64,000 nt of DNA from Ophiosphaerella korrae (lineage: Eukaryota; Ascomycota; Dothideomycetes; Pleosporales; Phaeosphaeriaceae), in assembly GCA_028456385.1 (NCBI GenBank), contig JALNQF010000021.1, forward strand, positions 62,001-126,000, read 5' to 3'. Shown here piece by piece: positions 33,866-45,414 of the stretch. A model generated the notes under the pieces. That model worked only from the letters and a program-made list of their open reading frames with translations, was not told the DNA's origin and searched no databases. Position numbers and translations under genes: made by a program. How positions within the stretch are numbered: position 1 is the first letter of the stretch; the number at the start of each line of letters is the position of its first letter.

Positions 33866-35601
33866 TCACGAGCGAGTCTGGGTCGCTGTCGGTGCGCTCC
33901 GCCAATTGGCGTGCCGTTCCATGGCTGGTGTAGTTGTTGCCGGCGCATTGTCATTGCATCTGCCGAACCAGCCTTTACTAGTACATGTTGTAGTGATTGC
34001 TTCACTTGACGAGGTCGTGGTTGTTGCCAAAGTCTTGTCCTTACAGCCAAACCAGCCAGGCTATTTCATTTAGCGAGAGCCATGGAGAGAGGATACGAAA
34101 AACTTACTGTGTGACATGTACTCGTACTGGTAGAGGTGCTTGGAGTGCTTGTACTAGATGAACCTGTGGTTGTCGTGCTTTCATCCCGGCATCCCCACCA
34201 GCCCGGTGTTTTGCAGGTTTCAGTTCGCGTCCGTGAAGAGGTCGTTGTTGGCATGGTCGTGGTTGTTGTCGACGGTTTAGTGTGTGTTCCATTCTCAAAT
34301 TTCCAAAGATAGCAGTCTACACAGTCTACATCTTCATCGACGCATGTCGCCGCCTGCTCATACACCTTGTAAACGTTATCAATAGCGTATCTCAAACGAT
34401 GCGTTGATGTGCTTTGTCGCCAGCCCTTATCTTTGACAACATCGTATGCACAACGTTTCCCCGTATGACATAAAGTCTCAAAAGCGTAACCGCCAATGGA
34501 GCAAAAGCTGGAAGCGCCACTACACGTTCCCATGTACACAGGATCCGCGGTATGGCCAAAGTGGAAACCTCCAGTATTTTTTCTTAGGGGCGTGATGTCG
34601 CCCGCAGCTGGTAGTCCAAGACGTCGTGCCGCTAGGGCCTGAGGATATGCCTCAAAGGTCACAGACGGGATGCCGTGTTGCAAGCCGATGAGCGATGCAA
34701 GCACCCCTCCGAGACTATGACCAGCGGTGATGACGTTTGCGCCTGGGTACAATTTGGTCACTTCTTCGTACAACTCCAGTGTCGCAGCATAATATCGGTT
34801 TGGCTTTTTTAGTTCCTCTTTGACACATGTTTGATCACAGGTGTAGGTACCGGTCTGACAGTCGCATACTTTACGCCAAAGGTATGCTCCACCCTGACCG
34901 CAACAGCAGGAACCCATTAGGTTGTCGTTCTCCTTATCATGACCAGAAGTACCATTCCCCTCAAACATCGCCACAGTTGTGCCTTTGACAGCTAAGATGA
35001 TAGTCGAGTTTGTATCATCACTGAACACGTGACCTCGAATGCCACTGTCATCCCAACCAAAGGGGATAGAGGAGTTGTATTGGTCATCAACATCCAGCCA
35101 CTCTGGGTCATCATGACCCTCTTTGTACGCATCCTCAGACATGTAAGCAAAGTTGATGACTGTTTCCTTGTCCTCTACGTCCGGCCCAGGTACATCCTCA
35201 GCAATCCAAAGCGGCGACATGGGGACTTGGGCATCATACATCCGGGTCGCAGGTCTATCGATCCTTATGGCCGATGTTTTGATAGGAAAAGGCCCGTATT
35301 GGCCTGCAGCATCGGCCACAGCTATACGGCCTGCTGTGATATCGAGTCTACGCGCTCTTGGGCCCGGCTGGCCGGCCCCATGATGGAATATATGCCGTAG
35401 GGTTAGCCCATCTGAAGCCTTGATATCCGGCTTGATGGTAGACTTGATTCGTCTGATGTCTGGGGTATCACGGAACGAGTCATATCCGCCGAAAGAACAT
35501 AGCACGGCAAAAGCAAACGCGACCAGCGCGAAGATACCGAGCACAGAAAGTATATTTGAGAAACGAAACCAGGAAGTATTCGGTGCTTTACGCTGTGGCA
35601 T
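33866..35601 (-). CDS. ATG15: Autophagy lipase ATG15
   Basis: Two exons on the minus strand, 35601-34108 and 34060-33866, giving 1689 nt and 562 residues. An N-terminal signal-anchor helix (about 15-35, 'ILSVLGIFALVAFAFAVLC') is followed by a lumenal class-3-type lipase domain. The nucleophile is Ser296 in A-G-H-S-L-G-G. Family-typical segments are 'DSTIILAVKGT'-like, a Cys-rich 'GSCCCGQGG...CDCQTGTYTCDQTC' and 'GHTADPVYMGTC'. A Ser/Thr-rich tail follows, with repeated C-x-x-x-G-W-[WF]-G-[CR] modules; exon 2 supplies the last of these. ATG15 degrades the membranes of autophagic bodies and multivesicular vesicles in the vacuole, reaching it by the MVB route. It diverges from DBP9 across 0.75 kb. 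Confidence 0.92.
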
Positions 35602-36354
35602 AGTGTGTGTTGAAGGAGGAATGGATGAGTGAGTTGTGATGTTGAGTTGTCGCCTGCGCACGTCCGCAGGCGGGCGCGTGACAACGGCTAGACTAAGAAT
35701 GTACTAGTTTCATACGTACGTCATCTTCCGGGTCATCCATCTATCACGTTCGAATCACATCGCCCGTGTGCCAATTGAGATAGCTGATGCGTGGTGGCTC
35801 ATCTTAACGAGATTTCTAAACCTCAGTTTTTCCATAGAATCGGCAGTTTCCGTCCAATATTGAAAAAAGTATCCTGGTGACTCTGCGACATCGCCTGTTC
35901 CGTCAACTGAGCCAAGCATCTCACAGCAAAGAGGAGTAATGTAAGCTCTTCGAGAGAATGGAATTATAAGCGCAGATCAAATGCATGCTTGGTGCGAGGG
36001 GATATGGACAATCGCCGCCTTGGTTGTGGAGCCACTGGGTTCGTCATCATGAAGCCCCAGTCGCGAAACATTAGTACCACTGATCAGGACAATGTAAGTT
36101 AGTACTCATAGTTGAACAGGCGACTCTGCTTTGTGGTCCGCGAAAATTAGGTATTTCGTCGCGTCAAAAGCAGACGTTGATTCAGGCGCAAGAGCTTTCA
36201 TAAACGGTTCTTAGTTATTCCGACGCGGGGCCCACCAGTCCCCATTAAGCATAGACCCCAAAAAGTTCTGAGATGCGATTGATGAGGCCTGTAGAATCAA
36301 CACTCCGACAAAATTGACAAAGTATACGACGGCCTTAGCCCATTACATACGAAG
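35602..36354. promoter_or_regulatory. Divergent promoter region of ATG15 and DBP9
   Basis: A 753-bp gap between start codons at 35601 (minus) and 36355 (plus). It holds both promoters. No other gene is visible. Confidence 0.5.
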
Positions 36355-38191
36355 ATGGCCTTGAAACGCAAATTAAACGAGCACGATGTCCCGGAGCCCG
36401 AGCTCTCACAGTCACCCAAACGTAGAGCAAGCGATGCATCTCAGAATAAGCCAACCAACAAGACGGCGCCATTGACAGCGCCTGCCGCATCTTTTGCTGA
36501 GTTCGAGCTTGAACCGCGACTGCTGAGAGGAATCCGAGATCAGCGATGGAGTTCGCCGACTGTTGTTCAGTCCAAAGCCATACCACTAGCATTGCAGGGC
36601 CGCGATATTCTCGCACGTAGCGGCACTGGCACTGGCAAGACAGGCGCCTATCTCCTACCCATCTTACACAACACTCTACGACGGAAAGGAAAAACCTCTC
36701 TCATCCTTGTACCCACCAAAGAATTAGCCCTACAGATTACAAAAGTGGCAAAAGCGCTCTCAGCACACTGTGGACAGGAAGTCAGGGTGCAGAATATTGC
36801 GGGCAAGGAGTCTGAGGTAGTGACGAAAGCGAAGTTGGCGGATAATCCAGACATTGTCATCGCAACGCCGGCACGCGCGAGCGCAAACATCAACAATGGC
36901 GCATTGGCAGTCGCTGAGTTGGCACATCTGGTAGTAGACGAGGGCGACTTAGTCATGGGCTACGGCTTCAAAGAAGATCTAGATCAAATTGCGCAAAACA
37001 TCCCAAAGGGTGTACAGATGTTTCTCATGTCGGCCACCCTCAATACCGAAGTTGAGTCGCTTGGCAGCCTTCTCTGCAACGACCCTGTCGTGCTCAAGCT
37101 CGACGATCTCGACAAGGACTCGAAACGAGTGAAACAATACGTCATAAAGTGCGCGGAAGAGGAGAAATTTCTTCTTATATACGCCATGTTCAAGCTGGGG
37201 TTGATCAAAGGCAAGACAATTGTTTTCGTCGGGGACACTGATCGATCATACCGAGTAAAGCTGTTCCTTGAGCAGTTCGGTATCAAGTCTTGCGTTTTGA
37301 ATTCAGAACTTCCGCTTGCATCGCGACTGCACATCGTCGAGGAGTTTAACAAGAATATCTACAATATATTGATCGCATCAGATGAGACCGAAATCTTGGG
37401 CTCTCGGAAGAAGGAAGACGGCGCACCACGGCCAAAGAAGAAAACGAAGACAGATAAGGACGGTCAGAATGATTCTGGTATCTCCCGCGGCATTGACTTC
37501 CTCAACGTGTCCTGCGTCCTCAACTTTGACTTCCCGGCCAGCTATAAATCCTACTTCCATCGCATTGGTCGGACAGCGCGCGCTGGCAAGTCCGGGACTG
37601 CCATTTCGTTTATAATTCCAAAGGACAAGTACAGAAAGCACAAGCCAACCACCTTTGCGAGCTGTGAGAATGATGAGGAGGTACTGAAGAAGGTTGAAAA
37701 GCATCAAGAAGCAGGGCAGAAACTCGAGAACTATAATTTTGATATGAAGCGCCTCGAGCCATTCAGGTACCGCTTCGGGGATGCATTACGCTCGGTGACC
37801 CGTATCGCCATTCGAGAAGCGCGAATCAAGGAGATTCGACTTGAACTCTCGAAGTCCCAGAAACTTTCACGCTACGTACGTATTGATTACGCTTTATGAG
37901 GCTCTGCTAACATTCCCGTAGTTTGAGGAGAACCCCGAAGCCCTTGCGCACCTCCGGCACGACCAGACGCTCAACCACCCCGCACGTATACAGCCACATC
38001 TCAAGCATGTACCCGATTACTTGCTACCAGGAGGAAGTAGGAAGCCGGCTGATGTTGGCTTTGTTGGCTTGAACGTACCTAGAGTGAATAAGAGGACATA
38101 TGTGAAGGGGAAAGGCAGAAAGGTTGTCAGAAGGAATGGAAAGGTAGACCCTCTGAAGACTTTCAATGCCAGAGGGAAAGGAAAGAAATAA
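36355..38191 (+). CDS. DBP9: DEAD-box ATP-dependent RNA helicase DBP9
   Basis: Two exons, 36355-37875 and 37922-38191, with a 46-bp intron (GTACGT...CTAAC...GTAG), giving 1791 nt and 596 residues. The Q motif region '[12 protein letters not shown]', motif [10 protein letters not shown], motif III SAT, and motif [12 protein letters not shown] are present. Motif II is V-D-E-G-D rather than DEAD. An insertion rich in Lys (R-P-K-K-K-T-K) lies between motifs IV and V, and the C-terminus is basic (K-G-K-G-R-K). These are features of the fungal DBP9/DDX56 helicases, which act in nucleolar 60S ribosomal subunit assembly. It is a conserved housekeeping gene. Confidence 0.9.
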
Positions 38192-38490
38192 AGCAGGGGA
38201 TAAGCATTGCTGGTGACTACGAGTAATGTAACAAACTTTGTCCTCACATCCTCTTCCTGCTTTTAAGTCATCTCGGCAGGGAGAACCAAAGGTTTTGTTG
38301 ACGCCAACAACGGGCCCAGGCTGGCTGCGGAGCGCGCTTCGTGACTGCCAACCATATAATTTTTTAGCAATTGCAACCCCACACAAACTTGTCAACTTCA
38401 GCCTGTCTGCTTCAACTCATATTTTGCACCTTGTTCCACTAATGCATCTCTTTCACTTCATATGATTCACGAATCCCTGCAATTGTGTGA

Positions 38491-39573
38491 CAATTAATCA
38501 AAGTTCAACAACAGGGCACTGTCTCCCACGAGCAGAAGCTTCGCAGACAACTGTCAGCCTTGCACCTTCCACAATCAAATCAAATTATAGAGTCCCTGCC
38601 CTCGCAGCGCAACATGCTAACAATTAGGCACGGTGAGGACTACGACAATGTAGAGGAAGCGCACCTGCCCTACGACCATGTACGAACCCTCGGACACGGA
38701 CATAGCGGGACTGTCGAGGAAGTGAGAGACTGACTTACCAACAAAACGTACGCCAGGAAAACAATACGTGACTCGGGCTCAAAGCGCCATAGAGAAGAGC
38801 GAGCAAGAGTTTTCAACAATAAAGTGAAAATTATCCGCAGTCTCGACAGCCACATACACATCATCGGCGTTTTCGCAACATATGTAACTAAGCGAGAATT
38901 TGGCATATTACTACACCCAGTAGCAAGCGAAGGAGATCTTGAGGGATTTTTTTCTGGATACGAAGACAATACTCGGGAAGCAAGCGAGACGGGCAGTCAA
39001 AACTCGCGGATCGACGTAATGGCACACGTTCTGGAGCGAGGTTTTGGCTGCCTAGCTAATGGACTAGCGTTTGTGCATAAGAAAAGAATCCGACACAAAG
39101 ATATCAAGCCGCGGAACATTCTTGTTCATGACGGGATACTTATCTTCACAGGCTTTAGGTACTCTTTTGACTCTAATGGATTCAGTCATAGTACAACAGA
39201 CGGGAGGCCGAGTTTTCTGATGCGACGTTACTCTGCTCCTGAAGTCTTGGACCAAGAGGAAAGAAACTCTAAATCAGACGTTTGCTCCCCGGGATGTGTC
39301 TTTATAGACATGCTCTCGGCAATGACACCGGATTTGAACGTGGATACTAATAAACTGTTCTCAGAAATCATGGATGAGATATACCGGCGGTTACTGCCAT
39401 TGAAGGAACCAGGAAAGCTATCATTTCTCCGAGGCATAGTCATTGCAATGACAAAGGGTAACATGGTGGATCGATTATGTTCCAAACATGTGAGCAGTAT
39501 TTTCCTCATACACCGGGTTTTTGTTGTTCAAATTGTTTGGCAGATCGTGTGGACCTCCGGAATGAACACATAA
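38491..39573 (+). pseudogene. Protein kinase pseudogene
   Basis: It reads as a Ser/Thr kinase domain from about ATG 38614. The glycine loop is L-G-H-G-H-S-G-T-V, and the ATP lysine is in Y-A-R-K. The catalytic loop is H-K-D-I-K-P-R-N-I-L, and A-P-E with S-D-V-C-S-P-G-C follows. A TGA at 38731-38733 interrupts the domain after E-V-R-D, where a CGA arginine codon is an easy ancestor. The magnesium motif DFG is replaced by T-G-F, and the HRD arginine is Lys. The frame upstream of the ATG is open back to 38491 and reads helix-like (E-Q-K-L-R-R-Q-L). After 39500 the frame shifts through an apparent kinase tail to about 39925. It may be fused to, or just upstream of, the DUF6590 remnant at 39967. 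Confidence 0.7.
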
Positions 39574-39966
39574 AAAGGAAAGATGCTGCAGTCAATTTGG
39601 AAAGCGGCAAAATGAGCTTTTTCCAACAGACTTTCGGGAAGGTCATCAAAGTTCTTCCTATCCTGCTCAATCGCTATGGCCCAGGAATCATCCGCAGCTC
39701 ATTCAGCCTACTCAAGAATGGAATGTGCAATTCCAGAGATATTTGACGTACCTCAATTGGGGGCCGAGTGAGTCACTCTTGCCTTACTTGCGCTGGCTAT
39801 CGAAGAGTCTGGTTGAACATGAGGCATCTAGTCAAAGAATACCCAGGCGCCTTGTTTCGGTCAGCTATGCAGAAACATGGAACGTGTCGATGTATACGTT
39901 GCAAATAGTGTTTTCGAAAGTAAGCCTGATGGGTGTCATCCCAAACATTTAATTGACTTGTTCTAG

Positions 39967-41365
39967 TCACCGATATCGCAACCTTTTGGGCAGAGAAATA
40001 AATACCACCCGCGATTAGATGCGTCAACTCCTATTTCCGGCCAGGCCGTACACGGCCCCTCCGAACGAGAGGGCACAGCAATCTATGGCACCTGCAGCTC
40101 TATAAATCAGCAGGACCATGAAACTCTGGACCCGGGTGAAATTGCCTTTTGTTTGCTCGCGTTGTATATTAGCTCATAAAATACAGCATTCCTGTTGCGG
40201 TATGCTAGCTTTTTCAAAGAAGGCATTGTAAGTTTGGCTCCATAAAAAAAATATGTTTGTTAACTGCACTACGTCTTCGCGGTTCTTTTTACTGAAGCAG
40301 CCGGCAATACGACAAGGTCGTATAATAACTCCATCTCCTATTCCTAATATGGACAAGCGGTACATACTCAAATCCGTCGTTTCGTTGTAGTCGGCCTAAG
40401 GCCGGGATTCTGCTACGCCTGGTATGTGCTATCCGGTTGATGCCAGAATAAGCTGATGATATAGCCCTATATTCACGTACAGCAGCCAAGGTACCAAGAA
40501 GCTTGGTGCCAAACCTCAAGAGCATGTAATCGCATATTCAGATGGCTACAGTCCATTTACGCTGGAGGGTAAAGAGCCACTGATAAAAGAGCCAATTTTT
40601 GTTGTCACGGCGGCTTCCGAGCCTCCACTGCCAACGCCCTCGCGCATATACTTTGGTATTCACTATCCTATTCAATATGGTTTAAAGGTTAAACATGTTG
40701 GCCAAGTCAAAGATAAAGACGTTCCATATCTGCTGGGCTATTGGAACATAGAGAACAGACTTGCCAATAACCCCGCCTAAGTTATCGCATAGGCTTCCAA
40801 CGCACTCTGCAAAATCAGATCTCCATCTATATTATGCTCACATCAACCCACATGCATATCGTTCCGAGAATAATCCCTATGGCTACCACAAGGAACATAA
40901 TAGACGCGGTTATCATCCTCAAGAAAACACTCCCATGTATCACCCAATCCACAATCAGTATGGCTACCACGATAATCACAACCCTATTGGATATCATCCG
41001 AAGGATAATGCACATAGCTATCATCCAAGTTACAGCCAGTACGAATACCACGCTATACAGCGCCGTTCTGTTATCACCTACACTTTAATCCGTAGGGGTA
41101 TCATCCCAATAGTAACAAGTATTTCTATCATGCATAAGAGAATCCATTTGCATATAACCCCGAGATCAATGCGTGGGGTTATCACGATCAGCGCAATCTA
41201 TATGGATTCCATCCACATTACAACTCTCAAGGATATCACCCGACCGAGCAGCCAAATGCCTATTACCCACAATATCACCCATCCATTACTCAACCGACTG
41301 GGAACAGTATTAGTCAGGATAATGATAGCAGTGAAGAGGAGGAAGCGCCACCAATCATGATTTGA
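39967..41365 (+). pseudogene. DUF6590-like gene remnant with C-terminal GYHP repeats
   Basis: Exon-like blocks on the plus strand follow a splice-like TTCTAG at 39966. A region S-F-F-K-E-G-I is at about 40210. An E-A-A-G-N-T-T-R segment is at about 40298. Q-I-R-R-F-V-V-V-G-L-R-P-G-F-C-Y-A then joins P-I-F-T-Y across a small intron ending near 40463. From there 'KPQEHVIAYSDG', 'SRIYFGIHYPIQYGLKVK' and 'DVPYLLGYW' run to a stop near 40780. These are the hallmarks I associate with DUF6590. A TAA at about 40350 breaks the domain. Downstream a His/Tyr-rich repeat tract and an acidic E-E-E-E-A-P-P end remain readable to 41365, with a frameshift. It is probably dead. The kinase upstream could have been part of the same gene. 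Confidence 0.6.
40851..41284 (+). repeat. About 16 tandem 27-bp units coding for 9-residue GYHPxxN repeats
   Basis: The units read like Y-G-Y-H-K-E-H-N-R, R-G-Y-H-P-Q-E-N-T, I-G-Y-H-P-K-D-N-A, W-G-Y-H-D-Q-R-N-L and Q-G-Y-H-P-T-E-Q-P. Sixteen consecutive 9-residue units fit the 434 bp. One frameshift lies near unit 8/9 (about 41068), and two stops fall in units 10 and 11. Conservation of Tyr-His in nearly every unit indicates past selection on the protein. Confidence 0.8.
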
Positions 41366-41638
41366 TTGTTCTGACCTGGATCCTTCAACTTTGCGCTCGA
41401 AGAAACACTCTATTCCTTCATCATGAAGCACCGATATTGTCTTTTTGACAAAATGATCTATCTTGAGGAGCTTATCTACTATATTTTTAACTCATACGAA
41501 TCCTCCCCGTCTGTGGCCTCTTCGCATATGAACAAACCAATCTCGATTGTTTCTAGCAACACGTCTTTAGCAACAGTCGAACGGTACCTTCATAATAGCT
41601 AAAAGGCTTTACATTGCATCACATTTTTCAATGAAGTA

Positions 41639-41706
41639 ACGTATTCTATCACCGAAACCGACAAATCACCGGAACCGACAACTTTCCTTGGCACTACGAA
41701 CACCAC
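41639..41706 (+). repeat. Left 68-bp terminal inverted repeat of the Fot1-type element
   Basis: An exact reverse complement of 43420-43487. Identity ends abruptly after ...GAACACCAC. Confidence 0.92.
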
Positions 41707-43419
41707 CTCTTTGGGGGTCAACAACAAACTTTACTTAGTACTCCCTACTACTATAACACTACTATCTGATTCAGAAGTCTCTTCTTCACCTTCCTGGCAC
41801 GTTCGTGCGTTGTGCCCTATCTTCCTACAGTTCCCACAGCGCCGTTGACCTAGCTAAGCCCGTTCCTGATCACCCCTACTACGAGCCTTTTTCCCTCTCT
41901 GCGCACCCCTTAACCCCTCTGCAGCTGCCTGTATTGCTCCTGTTCTATACTCTATTGTACCGCCGTGCTAAATTCGCTTTCTTTTGCGCGATTTCTACTA
42001 GGTAAGCCTATCTACTTACTCTTCAAGCTCTTCAATGCAGGTATCTTAGAGTGTATCGCAGTGTAGTAGCAGTTTAGTACCTTTAATAAGCTAGGAGAGG
42101 CTAGTATATGTAGTTTTAAGGGATTGTATAAAGGATTCCTTTACAAGCTTTAACTAAGACCTAAATTCAAGCGTATTGCTTAGAGTCTTCGACTACTATA
42201 GCGTCTCTAGTAGTAGGGGTCCTAGTAGGGTACGAATGCGCACGTTAAGGCAATCTAGCACTTGCTGCGCGTCTAGGGGGACAAGTCCTAAAGCCTTAAA
42301 GGCCTTCTTATAGTTCTCCTCTATAAACACGTCTAAAAACGCGTCTCTAAAGGTAGAGAAGAAGCCTTCCTTATTAATGTAGAATACGCGTTTCTATACT
42401 AAGTCTTGTACGTAATTAGAGTACTTGCGCTTTAACAGCGAGAAGCACACTATATTAAGTAGCTAGAGGATGTACGACAAATAAGAGGGCATATAGAGGG
42501 TAAGGATTTTGTTTTTAAGGTAATAATCCTTAAAATCCTAGTTAAGGTAGCTCTTATAGCTATCTAAGATAAGTAGCTAGTACACCTTTACCTAGCGCGT
42601 CTTTGTATGCGCGTTAAAGTGCTTTAACTACTCTAGGCTAAGTAGATTTATTATCTAGCTATTCTTAGAGACTAAGAGCTTCTGGTCTAGTAGTATACCT
42701 ATCTCCTTGTACTAGGTAGAGATGTAGACGCGCCCTTTGTAGATAATAAATAGTAGGATAGCGTACCCTACTACGTAGATGCCCTAGATTACTATAGCCT
42801 ACTTGCGATTACCGCCCTAAGTAAGCGTAGGTTATTAACGCCTCTCTAAGCCCGTAACGACCTTTATTAGCTTAATTACTCCTATCTAGAAGCTAGTCTT
42901 ATTAAAGTTGTAGACGTCCTTATCTACTACCCTATACTAGGCCTTAGTGTCTTCTACAAGCTTAAACTACAAGCTAATAACCTTAGGGTCTTCTTAGAGT
43001 ATTCTCTAGCGATCCTTTACTTAGTTAAACGCTATCTTTAGTTTGTCTAAGCGCCTTACAAAGCGTGTAGGCTAGCACTTGCCTATAGGCATTCTATCCT
43101 ATACTACTAGTAGTTTATTAGCTATATTAGCTACCTCGCAGAGCTAGGAGGCAAATCCTCGTTAGTTAAGGTTAAGGATATAGTTAATAATTGTCTGCTC
43201 TTTGTTAGAAGTAAGTTTCTAGTAGTTAGTAGTTGCAATTGCCTATAGTGTGATTCCTTTAAGTTAGTTAGAGAGGCGATAATAATTAACGTTAAACGCT
43301 TCAGCAGCGCGTCGCTAGCTTTAGAATTGGCCTAGAGATAAAGCTTTAAGGGCAAGCTCTACTCTACCTTTATACGCAGGCGTATTTTTTTGTTGTTGTT
43401 GTGACATGGCGGTGTAGAA

Positions 43420-43487
43420 GTGGTGTTCGTAGTGCCAAGGAAAGTTGTCGGTTCCGGTGATTTGTCGGTTTCGGTGATAGAATACGT
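43420..43487 (-). repeat. Right 68-bp terminal inverted repeat of the Fot1-type element
   Basis: An exact reverse complement of 41639-41706, followed by the TA target duplication at 43488-43489. Confidence 0.92.
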
Positions 43488-44549
43488 TAGCTTTTAACGA
43501 CCTTCAATATATGATTCTTGTTTAAGCCGTCCGGTACAATTATTTCAAAGTGACTATAATATCCCGTACCTTTCAGGTATTTTCTGTTCAATGGAAGATG
43601 TATCATAAACAGATGCGTGCTTGCCGAAATTTTTCCAACAGCAGCGAGACTAAACTAGTGGTGACTGAAGATCTTGAGACTTTTCAACCTGAACACTGCC
43701 TAAGATGCAGGCTAGCCAGGCATATGACATCGCCCACCACTTGCTCAGTCACCATGGTATCCTTTGATCTGCACAAAGGCCCCAACTCTCCACAAGCAAT
43801 TCAATTGGTATAGGGCAGATTGAATGCGAGAAATTATGCTTCGCCTTCTATCTTCCCAAGTTTGATGAATGTTGGGACTGATACAAGAACGCAAACAACA
43901 CTCGGTAGCTGGACTGATGAAAAATAAAATTCTAAACCCAGCGTGATCAATCTTTACAAAATATGGGTTATAGACTCAATCGCGCGAGCTTTGGGCTGCC
44001 GGAGCCGTGGTCGTCGCCACCTCATTCATGTACACCACAATTTTAATTCAAATAAGATAATGATAGTCCCCGTAATGCAATTACCATCAATCAATTTGTG
44101 CATTTCAGGCTCCGTCATAACAAGGACCTGTGTGCCCGATTATAATAGATTGTTTTTGAACAATAACAAGATGGATAAGAACGTATTGTACCGTTGTGTG
44201 GAGGATGGTAGCCCAACTCAACTCGTAAATGCGCCGTGTAACTAGTGGATTACTCGTAGACGTTTTCGCTCCTCAATTTGATGGACATTCTATTCAATCT
44301 ATCTCGTATCCTCAAGATTCAGTGGTCAGTCCTCCTTGATTCTTCTCCCGATTGTCCTCCACCTCCTTTATATGCTTTTCGGCCGAGCTTCTCACTAGCG
44401 TAGAAGGTGCCCCTTCTACACCGACACAGTATGTGCGACAAGTTTGCTTGCCAAAAGGTCGTGCCTTCATAGAACTGTGTTAGTTCTCAAGCATTTTAGT
44501 CTTCATGAGCGGGGAGTATCGTTGTTGGGTTATGAAAAATGAAATCACA
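43488..44549. other. Intergenic region right of the Fot1-type element
   Basis: Frames of 87 and 100 codons on the plus strand (43550-43813, 43943-44245) show no family features. Nothing else is supported. Confidence 0.4.
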
Positions 44550-45414
44550 AAACTGTTAAGCAAACAGCAGGCTCAACTTCAATAGGTTCGTTTGGCATTC
44601 CTGCATCTATTTCCTCTGCCTTGACCAACCACTGGAGTGGTACCCTTGAAGAACACTGCAGAGTGATCTTCGGGGACGCAACCATTTTTGAGGACGCCAC
44701 GACTAGAGTATGTTGTGATTCCACTTGAAGAGGTCAGTCAATATAGGTTGACGCTAATCGCAACCTAAGACGATGTCGTATATTGGACGTACCAGGCATA
44801 TACAAAGCCTTTGTTATTAGGAACATGCACAACAACAAAGCGACGGATATTGGAGTAAACAGTTTCACCAAACTTCGCAACACTGAAGGCAGTGCTGATT
44901 CCGTTATTGACAGCCGTCGAGCTGGCAGGCTCAGACTATAACATAGCGAAGATTCTACCCTTCCTGAAGAATTGATGGCATTCATTCTCTTGTCTGACGA
45001 AGTAGCCTATGTTTGTTAGTGGCTCATAACACACGTTCACCGGAACGTTACTGACTCGAATCTAGACGCTCACTATTGCCTAAAGTACCATAGATATGCT
45101 CAGTCTGAGTAGTGACCCGAGTTAGTGTGACTAGTGTATTTTAGATGCTCTTCGCCTAAAATCTAGACAAGACATACATTGGACCACATTAGAGACAGTC
45201 ATGTCGATGAATTGGCGAAGATGGTGCAGCAGTAGCAATGGCTGGCGCATGGTTCCACCACCTATACACAGGTTGCACTGCTGATGTTAGGTAGCGTTCT
45301 TGGGCAATGTTTCGCAATCAAACTGAAACAAAGTAACTTGCCGTTAGCGTCCAGTGTTGTCTGATAGTAATCCTGATACTGGGCACTCCGGGTCCATGCG
45401 TTTGCATTTGCCAT
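44550..45414 (-). pseudogene. DUF6590-like gene remnant, head-to-head with a coiled-coil gene remnant
   Basis: On the minus strand a plausible start at 45414 gives M-A-N-A-N-A-W-T-R-S, then Q-D-Y-Y-Q-T-T-L-D-A-N-G, comparable with the N-terminus of the intact gene at 52596. Further on, F-F-R-K-G-R-I-F-A-M-L is followed by TAG where a Trp is expected. Next come S-E-P-A-S-S-T, V-Y-S-N-I-R-R-F-V-V-V-H and 'GFVYAW', an intron-like GTACGT stretch, and T-T-Y-S-S-R-G-V-L-K-N-G-C-V-P-E-D-H-S. These are the DUF6590 core motifs in order. At least one stop and a decayed 3' part make it a pseudogene. The start faces the coiled-coil remnant at 46141. Confidence 0.65.

Larger units (their letters stand above)
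41639..43487 (-). mobile_element. Fot1/pogo-type DNA transposon, heavily mutated interior
   Basis: A 1849-bp element flanked by TA (41637-41638 and 43488-43489) with identical 68-bp inverted repeats at 41639-41706 and 43420-43487, beginning ACGTATTCTATCACCG. On the minus strand a transposase of the Fot1/Pot2 kind can be followed from M-S-Q-Q-Q-Q-K-N-T-P near 43407. The CENP-B-like DNA-binding start (A-L-K-A-L-S-L-G-Q-F), 'EDPKVIS', D-V-Y-N-F-N-K-T and L-I-L-D-S-Y-K-S are visible, with many TAG/TAA stops. Acidic DDE positions are altered (for example N-F-D-E-T reads N-F-N-K-T). CTAG tetramers are very frequent in the interior, as expected from CpA-to-TpA change on both strands. It is inactive. 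Confidence 0.88.

Noticed and set aside
40851..41284. Interpreting the 27-bp repeats as a non-coding minisatellite
   Set aside because: The Tyr-His core is preserved in the protein frame across units despite DNA divergence, and the frame continues from the DUF6590 remnant to an acidic C-terminus.
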